Below, one piece after another: positions 1-9,231 of a stretch of 64,000 nucleotides of DNA. Position numbers and translations under genes: made by a program. Position 1 is the stretch's first letter. Each line of letters starts with the position of its first letter. The notes below the pieces were generated by a model. It ran no database searches, was not told the DNA's origin, and saw only the letters and a list, made by a program, of their open reading frames with translations. This stretch comes from Pleurotus djamor (taxonomy: Eukaryota > Basidiomycota > Agaricomycetes > Agaricales > Pleurotaceae): contig JAPEVF010000128.1 in NCBI GenBank assembly GCA_029747585.1, positions 1-64,000 of the forward strand, in the 5' to 3' direction.

Positions 1-402
1 TACGTCGCCGAAGGCAACGCCGGCCACGTTTACCCTGCTAAAGGCCGCCAAGATAACTCCCTCATCGAAGTCCACCGTCTCTGGAGCGACTACTTCAAGG
101 ACCACTTCTACACCTGGAACACCCAAGAGGTTCAAAACTATGTCCGCAACTACCGTTACGTTTATGAGGGGGTCGCCGGTCGCGTCTTCCGCCAACAAAT
201 TTGCGGCAGCATCCCTCTCTACCGCCTTTACAACCGCAACTCCGTTGACCACTTCTACACCACCAACCGTGCTGAAGTCGGCAGCGCGCAAGCCATTGGC
301 TACTACTACGAGGGTGTCATTGGTTACGTTCTTGAGAGTAAGTCCTTTCACCGACGCTCTGCGGCGGCAGAAGAGTTAATATACCTTATAGAGAAGAACT
401 AA
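1..402 (+). CDS. DUF5648-type repeat protein, 3' end only
   Basis: The frame is open from the first base of the window, so this is the C-terminal part of a gene that begins further left. The translation is rich in Tyr, Arg and Asn and contains two copies of the motif LYR-x-N...DHFYT-x-N followed by a YEG-(V/I)-x-G-(R/Y)-V strand, with HFYTWN near residue 38 and HFYTTN near residue 86. This is the pattern of the DUF5648 repeat found in many secreted basidiomycete and bacterial proteins; no enzymatic role is established. A consensus donor at 338 and an acceptor ending at 391 define a likely 54 bp intron. Because 54 is a multiple of three, spliced and unspliced forms end at the same TAA. The signal peptide, if any, lies outside the window. 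Confidence 0.75.
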   Translation, partial: YVAEGNAGHVYPAKGRQDNSLIEVHRLWSDYFKDHFYTWNTQEVQNYVRNYRYVYEGVAGRVFRQQICGSIPLYRLYNRNSVDHFYTTNRAEVGSAQAIGYYYEGVIGYVLESKSFHRRSAAAEELIYLIEKN

Positions 403-781
403 ATTCATTCGGCTGGGGTTGAGGCCATCTTGAATCAGTGAGGGGCCGCGTCTGAGACTATCTTGGTCGCAAGATCTCTAGCACGTACATACTTAGACAC
501 CCCAACTTACATAAACTTTAGAAAGAAAATCATAACTCTTGTTTGAAAGTTACAGCTGAAGGCATGAACTCGGTGACCTTCCAACATACTTCACCGCATG
601 TCCTCATCGGAATGGATAGTTGGAACTAAAAAAAGGCATGACCACTGCCACGACTCGAAGGCTACCAATAAGTATCTTGAAATAATAATTACATTGAAAA
701 TTGGTTGAATTGGTATGTCGATATCGCCAATTAACGACGATGGACGAAATGACTATGGATACAAAGTGATTGAATGATGAC
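403..781. other. Intergenic gap between convergent genes
   Basis: This stretch lies between the stop of the DUF5648 gene and the stop of the makorin gene on the other strand. It should hold both 3' untranslated regions. I see no coding frame or repeat in it. Confidence 0.5.
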
Positions 782-2826
782 TCAAGGAAGTGGGCATCCA
801 TCTTGGCTGGCAGTAGCAGTCGCAGTTGTACTAGATTCACCTTCACCCGTCGGACTGGCAGCGATGACTCGACCCCGACCATCAGTCGTAAACTCGGGAG
901 GCGTGGCCGGGGCGNNCTTGGCAGAGATACTCGGCGTTGAAGGCTTCGGAGCGTCATCGCCTGTTGAAAGAGTGATTGGAGGTATGGTTGATGATACCAA
1001 TGTGTCCTCGGGACGTCGAGTCGAGTCCTCTTCGGAATCACTGTCAAGATAGCCGTCCTCGCTATCACTATCAGAGACACTGAGCAATTCCGGCAAATCC
1101 CCATCGTCATCGGCACTATCCCCAGTATCCAGAGTGGCAGTACCAAACGTCCATCGATTTCCTCCTTCGGGGAAGACAAGCCGCGTCCAGGTCGGTGCTC
1201 CATCAGTGACTGGGTCAGTTTGCATCGTACGTGATGTGGTAGACTCGCTACCCCCGACGTGAATACGCTCCTGTCCACTGTTGTGGTCAGCCACTGTGAT
1301 AGATCGACCGGATTGCGAAGGGTTGCTGGTCTGGCTTGGCGTCGGTGCAGCGTCGTTTCGATCGTCATGCGCGACCCACTCTGCAAAGATAGCCCGATCC
1401 GTATTATTCTCTTCGCCATCGGGAATTGGTTCCAAAGAAGGCATATCATCGGGGCTCCAAAAGGCATTGGGCCGTGGGTTGTCATCATTGAATTCACCAT
1501 TCTGGAGCGCCGCTTCAAGGGGATGCAGTGGTAGGGACGCAATCATGGCGAGGATGTCATCGGCCTTTATGTAGAATCATAATACCTCAGATCAGGAAAA
1601 GCAAACAATTTTGGGAAGATGCGCACCATTTGGCCTATACCAGCGGCTTGCCGAGCAGCAGCATTGACGGATCGCCTCTGCGCAGCCAGATCTTCCAGCC
1701 GCTCGTCAGCCCGGGGAGGATTGCTGATATCGGGCATGTCTTCAAGGGTCGCGGTTAACCCGGTTAAACCATTCCGTATAGCATCCATCGTCAGGCTAAA
1801 ATTACCGCCACTATGATTGTCAACGTAGCTGCTGAAGATGCCACTCAGAGAACGAGTAATAGATTCCAAGTTCGCAGCAAAGTCTGCCCCAGATACCTCC
1901 GGTCTTAGTCGGGCACGTTGTCGCTATATCGACATGTCAGCGATCGGTATCCGTAAAAGGGAAGAGGGTACTAACTCTAAAGCCGGCCGTAGCTCCAGTG
2001 GTGAAAACGTGTGGGGTACCATCCGAGTCTAGGTGTAGATAGAAGCAATCCAATCCAAAAGGACAATCAGGTCCGTTACTACGACCTCGGGATTCTTCGA
2101 AGTAGCGACATTTGACCTTCTGCATACTCTTCTTGTACGCTGCGATGGCGTTGTCCTTCTCTGGTGAGTTGTGAGGATAGAAATGAGAGGTGGGCGTGAT
2201 GAAGCGTGAAGGGGATCGGCACATAGGACACTTCTTGTTGGCGCCAGATTCAATGACGTCCACAGACTTGTCCGTGGACAAACGCCATTGACGTATGCAC
2301 TGTCGGCAAGTGCTCAATAAACTCCCGTGATGGGTTGACGGCGTAAATGAGGACACGTACAGTTATACAGAAGACATGACTGCACCCGCCTAGTAGATTG
2401 CGGTAAGGACAAAGATGAAGGGTTAAGTTCGTGGCTGCGCACCTAATAGCCCATAAGTTGTTGGAACCTCGAAGCATATGCTGCAAATTTCGTCACTTCC
2501 ATTGAGTTGAACCTCTGAGCTAGGCCCGGGGGTTGGGCAGGCAGTGGGTTGGTCGGCCTTTACGTGGCGGAACCAACAAGCATCGCCCCTCTTGCAGTAG
2601 CCTGGCGACCGTACCTTATATGAGAAGGATAGAAGGAAATTATGTGTGAGTACGGCGACTCACCCTGCTGATAGAAACGGCAGACTTTAGCCTTGTCATA
2701 AGGCGTCAACTCTTCCGTCTCTGGATCGCCATGGAGGAACTTGCAACTGCTACCAGCAAAGCATCCACGGGGTTGCGAGTAGTACTTGCAGACGCCTCTG
2801 GGCTTGGAGGTGCGGGGACGCTGCAT
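782..2826 (-). CDS. Makorin-type RING E3 ubiquitin ligase
   Basis: Six exons (2826-2664, 2601-2443, 2389-2361, 2299-1976, 1923-1627, 1564-782) join in phase to 584 residues. From the N terminus there are two CCCH fingers of the form C-x8-C-x5-C-x3-H (residues about 13-32 and 49-68), then a C3HC4 RING with CSIC, the CSHVFCITC core and CPMC. A third CCCH finger (C-x14-C-x5-C-x3-H) follows. CCCH-CCCH-RING-CCCH is the makorin architecture, so the protein is expected to be a RNA-binding ubiquitin ligase. The 29 bp exon 3 encodes only the RING core, which argues for the gene model. The C-terminal 270 or so residues are acidic and Ser/Asp rich and match nothing I recognise. Two N bases at 915-916 make one residue undefined. 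The start ATG at 2826 is 137 bp from the divergent Hfi1 gene. Confidence 0.88.
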
Positions 2827-2963
2827 GAGATGCGGAGCACTGCGCAGACGATGCTGCAGACAGTCCGGAGTAGTGGTGGTAAGGAAGGAAGAGAGGAATG
2901 AGAGAGGGACCGAACCGTCCAGGTGCTTGACTGATAGAATCTTATCTGGTTCCCACGCTCCTA
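2827..2963. promoter_or_regulatory. Bidirectional promoter between makorin and HFI1
   Basis: Only 137 bp separate the two start codons, which point away from each other, so both genes must be driven from this segment or from each other's transcribed region. I see no TATA box. Confidence 0.5.
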
Positions 2964-4042
2964 ATGTCTCTTTCTTCCACCTCCACAATCAAAAGCCAGC
3001 TTGTCGCAGGACTCGGTCCCAAGGCCCCGGAGTACTTCGACACTCTCCAGCAGTTTGTATGTGGCAGAATATCCCGCGCAGAGTTCGAGGATGGCGTCCG
3101 CGCGGCCCTCGATGCCCCGAATCTCAGTGAGTCACATCTCCCAAGACTTCGCCAGTGCCACTCGCTGACGGAAGCAAAAAGTTCAACTTCACAATGCAAT
3201 GATTATATCGTTGTTTGACGCGACAACATATCACAAACGTCCACCGACGCCGCCGCCAGACGTACCAAAGCCGCCACCCCGCAAGAGGCAGCGCGTACTG
3301 CCGTACCAGGGCCCCGACGATGCGGATGACGGCACTCTCAGATCAGCACGTATGAAGAAATGGACAATCACCGTCGGAAAACGTGAACGCGAACGTCTGA
3401 AGAGCTTGGCCTCTCTGCCGCCTGCAATCGATCCACCACGGCCGAGGCCAGAAACGGACGAAATTGCAAGGGAAAGAGGTGTCGTGCTCATACCAGAGCG
3501 AGGTGGTGGGTAAAATCTATGCAATTCGCCGCCTAGTCATTAATTGTCATGGATTAGCACCTCCAGGGAGTCGACCACCGCTTCATCTACTATCTATTAC
3601 TCGCGCCCCATCCCTTCAGCACGTGGTAGACAAGGTCAACCTCGTCTGTGCGCAACACAATCTCGCTCAACCTTCTCGACTCGTTGCCACCCTTGTAAAC
3701 ATCGCATTTGAAACGCACATCAAGAAGCTCATTACCCATGCCCTAACACTCTCATCCACGTCTAATTCTATCTCTTCGATCAACCCCTCTGAACCCCGCA
3801 ATCGCTCTCATACCCTAACACTGGCTGCTTTCGAAACACTCTTCACCGTCGCACCCGCCTCTCTTCCCAATAACTCTGCTGCTGTTTCACGCTTATCCGT
3901 TGATGATGGATCGCGCTATCTCGACAGCGACGATGAACCAGCCATTCTCAAAGACCGCGAGGTCAGAGATCAAAGATGGCAGATGTTCGCGCTGTTGAGC
4001 GAGAGGAGTACACTCAAGGAGGCCTTACGGGGCCTTCGTTGA
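2964..4042 (+). CDS. HFI1: SAGA complex subunit Hfi1/Ada1
   Basis: Three exons (2964-3126, 3182-3505, 3558-4042) give a 323-residue protein. The first 55 residues read as a short helical domain with a PEYF...LQQFVCGRISRAEFE segment. A basic proline-rich stretch follows (KRPPTPPPD, PPPRKRQR), then a helical C-terminal half with LQHVVDKVNLVCAQHNL and an ATLVNIAFETHIKKLITHAL helix. This arrangement is that of the SAGA-Tad1 family (Ada1/Hfi1), a histone-fold partner that holds the SAGA coactivator together in the nucleus. Each intron uses a GT-AG pair that keeps the frame (donors at 3127 and 3506). It is head to head with the makorin gene. The assignment rests on the overall pattern, since this family is poorly conserved. 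Confidence 0.75.
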
Positions 4043-4126
4043 TCACCTTATTGTAATTTACTCATACATCCTTTGTCGGCAAGTACGTAGCACTTGCATC
4101 ATCATACATGTACACATATTACCATC

Positions 4127-5646
4127 TTAGAGAGCGACCTTCTCAACACCTGGCGGGAAGACATAATTTCCTTGCTTGCGAACTTCGTCAAATATTCCCA
4201 TCTCGAGCAAGCTCTTCTCGTGCGGCCACAAGTCACTCTCTAGCTTTCCACTCTGGACGCACCTCGCTACTTCATCAGCCTGGAAGTGCCAACCTCCACC
4301 TGTATACTCGAAGATCTTCGATTCCTCCTTGAAAAGCTGACCGCGTTCATTGAAATGTTTCACAGTAAATTTCTTTGGGCAATAAATCGGAGGAGTAATT
4401 TGAATGGTGCCCTTTTCCAAACGGATAGTCACACCTGGCTCGGGTGCGTTGAGGGTAATGCTGCAGCTGAGGATGGCCTGGGCAGCCAACGAAGAGGACC
4501 CATCGTTTGCGGGGTTGAAGGTGAGGACAAACGTCGTGCTGGCATCGACGCCGGTGATGGGTGTCTTCAACATGGCCGAGCTTACGGACGGCTTCTGGTG
4601 ATTATTGGCTGGATGTTCATACAGCACAAGGATAGCCTGAAAACAGAATACATTCAATGGTTATTGAAACAGCAAGGGAGAAGAAAAAGCGTACCCAGAT
4701 CAATGGGTATGGACCCCTAGTAGGAACCAACACAATATGAACGAAGGCTCAACGGTGACGGTGTAAAAAGAAGGCTTACAGATCCAAGAGCGCGCCACCT
4801 CCAAGTGCCGGGTCCAGTATCCTATGGGTAGTCGGAATCTCTGCACCATCCTTCAACAAAACCACTCCAACGAGGAACACAACACAAAACACATACTATC
4901 GATCCCAAAATTCCCCGACAAATCCGCATGCACGACCACAGGCTTGCCCAGCTCCCCACTATCAATCACCTTCTTCAGCTCCAATGCAAGTGGGTGGAAG
5001 CGCGTCCACAAAGCTTCCATGAAGAAAACCTTATTTTCTTGGGCTGCAGCAATCAAAGCGCGAAGTTCCGCAGAGTTACATGTCACGGGTTTTTCGCAGA
5101 GGACGTTCTTGCCCGCTTTGATGGCGTCCAATGCATTCTCATAGTGATAAGTATGGGGTGTACCTGCGGTCGTTGGAGGGCTGAATCAATTGGGTAGCTC
5201 AAAAAAACGTCGACGTGGTACGCACCGATGTAGATTGCGTCTATTTCCTAGTAACATGCGGCAGTGTAAGCATGAGCATAGCTGATCGCGCGAGGGAGCC
5301 TACCTTATCAGCATAGACCTCGGCGTATGTTCCATACGCCTTGATAGACTCATCGCCACCAGCAACGTTCGAGATGAATTCCTTAGCTTTCTCGACGCTG
5401 CGTGAGCCCACAGCGCCGACCTTGTGCACAATGTCATGCACTCCACGCCTAGCAAGCCCATTAACAGCAAGCCATGTATACGGTATGGTTCATACGTCTT
5501 GGGATCAACGAGTAGGTCCTGAGAACATAAGGGTAAACATGTGAGGGAATGCTCTAGGTAGAAACACTGACTTTAACAAAGCACGCCGCAATAGCACCGG
5601 TCGAGATGATACCCCATCGAAACTGCAATGGTTGAGTTGTAGTCAT
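4127..5646 (-). CDS. Gfo/Idh/MocA oxidoreductase (dihydrodiol/xylose dehydrogenase-like)
   Basis: Eight exons splice in frame from the ATG at 5646 to the TAA at 4129-4127. Exon 1 starts with the Rossmann fold: WGIISTGAIAACFVK carries the glycine-rich NAD(P)-binding turn. EIDAIYIGTPHTYHYE and the family motif CEKPVT (Lys in the active site) follow. The C-terminal domain has MEALWTRFHP, the LGGGALLDLGPYPL strand and a GGWHFQADEVARCV helix. This matches the dimeric dihydrodiol dehydrogenase/NADP-xylose dehydrogenase branch of the Gfo/Idh/MocA family, which oxidises trans-dihydrodiols or aldoses in the cytosol; the true substrate cannot be read from sequence. Two exons are very short (about 22-24 bp of coding sequence each). 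The gene is 180 bp from the divergent OHCU decarboxylase gene. Confidence 0.85.
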
Positions 5647-5826
5647 TGTTCAAGACGAGAAGCACTCACTTATCTCATGATCCACCATGACCACCATGGG
5701 GGAGGCTTCTCGGAGAATATGACTGGCCGCATCGGTCCGTCCGATTACAAAAGATACTGATCACGATCAATACCACGATCAATTTCTCATCATCAACTTC
5801 GTAGCCGTCTGGTCGGGCTCACGACA
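5647..5826. promoter_or_regulatory. Bidirectional promoter (dehydrogenase / OHCU decarboxylase)
   Basis: The two genes start 180 bp apart and diverge. The segment includes a GATC-rich tract (about 5756-5782, with ATCACGATCAAT repeated in imperfect form), which could hold factor sites; that is inference only. Confidence 0.4.
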
Positions 5827-6432
5827 ATGAGCGACGTACCATCACTCGAAGCCATCAACGGAAGCTCAGGAGAGCCCGATTCAGCGCTTGCCACCACTCT
5901 AACCCTCCTCCTCGAACCATCACCCGTCCTGATTGCCAAAGTCGTCCCAACACTTTCGAGTAACCTCCAAGAGCCCACTTCATCCGTCGCTACATATACG
6001 GACTTGATAGATGCCACATTCAGGGTGATCCGAACATTGGACACTCGAGATAAAGCCGAGTTCATCTCGGGTCATCCTCGTATAGGAGAAACCAAGAACT
6101 TATCCAACCTCAGCGCCAAGGAACAAGGCGCGGTTCAAGCGAGCAACCCCACACCGCCAGAGGTATTGGCGCGGTTGGCTTATCTGAACATGTGCTACGA
6201 GCGAGTGTACCCTGGCCTTCGTTACATCACTTTCGTCAACGGTCGCTCTCGCGCTGAAATTGTTGAAGAGATGGAAGGAAAGTTGGGCATCGACCACACC
6301 TCGTGTCCTGAAGTGGAAAATTTGGAACAGGTGGAGATAGAAGGGACTGAATGGTCGGCTGAATTGGAGAGGGCGATTGGCGACGTCGCCAAGATAGCAA
6401 AGAGTAGGTTGCAGTCCTTGAATTTGGGATAA
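5827..6432 (+). CDS. OHCU decarboxylase (uric acid catabolism)
   Basis: A single exon encodes 201 residues. The central GHPRIGE segment (residues about 81-87) is the signature of 2-oxo-4-hydroxy-4-carboxy-5-ureidoimidazoline decarboxylase, with the His that acts in decarboxylation. Other family features are LLEPSP near the N terminus, an AKEQGA helix, and the YE...F(V)NGRSRAEI segment that precedes the C-terminal helix. The enzyme performs the last step from urate to S-allantoin, usually in peroxisomes. The C terminus reads SLNLG, which is not a clear PTS1 signal, so location is open. Intact and close to the usual length for the fungal enzyme. Confidence 0.9.
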   Translation: MSDVPSLEAINGSSGEPDSALATTLTLLLEPSPVLIAKVVPTLSSNLQEPTSSVATYTDLIDATFRVIRTLDTRDKAEFISGHPRIGETKNLSNLSAKEQGAVQASNPTPPEVLARLAYLNMCYERVYPGLRYITFVNGRSRAEIVEEMEGKLGIDHTSCPEVENLEQVEIEGTEWSAELERAIGDVAKIAKSRLQSLNLG

Positions 6433-6538
6433 TCAACGACAGATGTATGGAGGACGGGCCTGTTGAGGAGAGTGTACACTATGATACAACAGTTGGGAAG
6501 GAATGACGTGGGTGAAAGGTGAAGAAAAATGTCCGGTT

Positions 6539-7336
6539 TTACGCTGTTGAATATCTAGGTGGAAATCGAGCTCGTTCGGTTTGCCGCTAGAGGGGGGNAC
6601 ACAAGATCAGCAATGCGACCAGGTAAACGAAGAAGTTGCAGCGACAGATACCTGTTTGACTTGTTGCTCTCTAGCAACCCACTCCGGATTTTTGGCTCTT
6701 AACTCTTCTAGGAACTTCTTGACTAACGGATCGGTGACTTGAGGCTCCATTGTTGCTTGTGAGCGGTTCTGAGGGTTCGATGAGTGACTCGTCCCACGAA
6801 ATGTTTTCATACGTTCTTCGTGTTCCTTGGCGGCCTTCCTGGCCCACTCTTCGCGCTCCTTCTTCAACTTGGTTTGATGGGATGAAGATGATTCAGAGTC
6901 CCGAGTGTTCGTTGGGGAAGATGGTGTTCGTTGTGGGGTGGGTTTGCTGGAGGAAGCCGTAGCATTGATCAAATATTGGTCATAACGCTTAGGAACAACG
7001 TATGAGCAGGGGTCCATGGTAAGAAATCAATGTCCGTCGGCGTACCCTCCTGCGCTGAGGGTCTGACAAAACTTGAAGAGCCTGTGTTACAACTCGAAAC
7101 TCCGTCTCGGCGATCTGCCTTTCCACTGCTGTCGCAGAAGGCGCGAGTTTATCTGGATGAGTCTTGAGCGCGCGTCGCTTATAAGCTTTTCTTACTAGAA
7201 AGAAATTAAAAATGAGGATCATGGTCGACTCGAGGCACTTTCTACGTAACTCACTTTCCTCGGTTGACGCTGCGTGTGCGACGCCAAGCACGTCGTAGAG
7301 GGTTGGTGATGAAGATGGGGGATTTGCACCCGGCAT
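6539..7336 (-). CDS. J-domain (DnaJ-like) protein
   Basis: The protein starts MPGANPPSSSPTLYDVLGV; a spliced second exon gives KAYKRRALKTHPDKL with the HPD tripeptide that stimulates Hsp70 ATPase. Helix IV ends in LSDPQRRR, and a YDQYL segment starts the next exon. The J domain is therefore N-terminal (about residues 10-80). The rest is charged and helical (KLKKEREEWARKAAKEHEER), without a zinc region or membrane segment, so this is a class C J protein, probably soluble. The last exon is uncertain: reading through gives a stop at 6607, while a good donor after VKQ, a CTGAT branch point and a CTCTAG acceptor extend it to 6539. The N at 6598 lies in that last intron. Confidence 0.75.
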
Positions 7337-7557
7337 CTACAGAGAACGCAGCCAGCTCAGTCGAGGTCGGGAATGAAGACGAGAACGAAGACGAAGGTGA
7401 AGACGCCGGCGCGACGACCACAGCGAGAAGTTGAACGTCGTCGTCCTGAACCTGAGCCGCGACAATGAGTAGTGACCGCGTGGGAGACACGTGTTACGTA
7501 TATTGCCCTTTTGAGCGACGACCGTCGACGGCACTCAATCTCTCGGACTCAGCCAAT
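7337..7557. promoter_or_regulatory. Bidirectional promoter (J protein / CDK7)
   Basis: The 221 bp between the two divergent ATGs hold no TATA box. The left half is rich in purine repeats of the type GAAGACGA on the plus strand (7370-7410). Confidence 0.4.
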
Positions 7558-8940
7558 ATGGATGCAGTAGAGAGGACAAATGCTGAAAGACAGAAGAACT
7601 GGTAAGTGCTGACCCGAGCCAACCGTTATATTTGACTCATCCGGACACCATTTGATCTAGGGCAAAAGTTGGTAAGGTCGGCGAAGGTGCATATGCCGTT
7701 GTATACCGAGGTTAGCATCTGCGTCACTCTGTCTGTATCTCCTCTTACACACGTACAGGACGCGAGGTCACGTCGGGAAGACAATGTGCTATCAAGAAAA
7801 TTAAAGTCGGCCAGTTCAAAGACGGCTTGGACATGTCTGCCATCCGAGAAGTCAAGTTTCTCAGAGAGCTGAAACACCAGAACGTCATCGAGGTACGCTT
7901 CATACTTCTGTAGTTTTGGTGCATAAACTAATTCTCTCTAGCTTCTCGATGTGTTTTCGTCAAAGACAAACCTCAATCTTGTCTTGGAATTTCTGGATTC
8001 TGATCTCGAAATGGTCATAAAGGACCGCACCCTTGTCTTCCTCCCCGCCGACATAAAGAGTTGGATGGCGATGACCTTCAGGGGCTTAGAGTTTTGCCAT
8101 AGAAATTGGATACTACACCGAGTGGGTATCAACCCAGGTCGTCGTTGTCTCCATCTGACTTATCACCCCATTTCCAGGACTTGAAGCCTAACAATCTTCT
8201 CATTGCCTCCGATGGAATGCTCAAAATCGCCGACTTTGGTCTTGCTAGAGACTTTGCCGACCCGGGTTACAAGATGACATGTCAAGTCATCACCAGGTCG
8301 GCCTTCGAAACGAATTTCTTTGAACACCAACTAATATGACCGTGACTCTAGATGGTACCGACCGCCAGAACTACTCTTTGGCTGCAGATATTACAGCTCA
8401 GCAGTCGATATCTGGTCTGTCGGATGCATATTTGCCGAGCTGATGCTTCGAACACCGTACCTTCCCGGCGAAAGCGATATGGACCAACTAAAAACAATCT
8501 TCCGAGCCCTGGGCACACCGACAGAAGACGACTGGCCAGGTCACACCAAACTCCCCGACTATGTCCCCGTCGGACAATTCCCCAAAATGCCTCTCCGCGA
8601 CCTCTTCACCGCTGCATCAGCAGACGCCCTCAACCTTCTCCAAAAATGCTTCATCTACGAACCAAGACGACGCATCTCAGCTCGCGATGCGCTTCATCAT
8701 CCTTACTTCTTCGCACTACCAAACCCATCACATCCTTCCAAGCTGCCGAAGTGTGCGTCTACAACACAGTCTGCCTCGAAACCCCTTGACGAAGTTGACG
8801 ACAACGTCGAGCCATCGGGTGCCAAGGCTAAACCGAACAGACTTAAACGCAAGTTGACTGGAACAGACCAAGGAGGTCGTTCGATTGCCCGTAAACTCGA
8901 CTTTACAAAACAGATACCAGAATCCCCTCGGGCTCTTTAG
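7558..8940 (+). CDS. KIN28: TFIIH kinase CDK7/Kin28 (Mcs6)
   Basis: Six exons join to about 371 residues. All kinase landmarks are present: glycine loop [20 protein letters not shown] with the ATP-binding Lys, the cyclin-contact helix [17 protein letters not shown] (the place of PSTAIRE), catalytic loop HRDLKPNN, DFGLAR, and an activation segment with a conserved Thr before [28 protein letters not shown] and the [14 protein letters not shown] segment point to CDK7 rather than other CDKs; RPPEL is also the form in fission yeast Mcs6. CDK7 with cyclin H and Mat1 phosphorylates the RNA polymerase II C-terminal domain and activates cell-cycle CDKs. The tail has a basic NRLKRKLTG stretch, likely nuclear. 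Stop is TAG at 8938-8940. Confidence 0.95.
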
Positions 8941-9231
8941 GTCATTTCCACTCATCGACATCACTCGGTTTCGCACTATTGGCATCTGTATTATTATAGC
9001 AATGTATGTAATTCTTAGAAAGGTTCAATCATATGAGGCTGAAACTAAATGGTCTCGCTTCATGGGATGAGAACACGCAGAACAGTGGTGACCCAATATC
9101 ATCATGACAAGGATGAACACAATCACTTTCGCGTAGGGAGATATCAATACCCAACAGCTGTGTGTACATACGATAAACTAAATGATGGAAAGGAATGAAC
9201 GATACAACGCACGATGAACTATCGTAAAATG

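Noticed and set aside
604..1542. 312-codon minus-strand frame overlapping the makorin gene
   Set aside because: It is a shifted-frame shadow of the last makorin exon: the other frame continues the spliced protein and has the acidic, Ser-rich composition seen in its neighbours.
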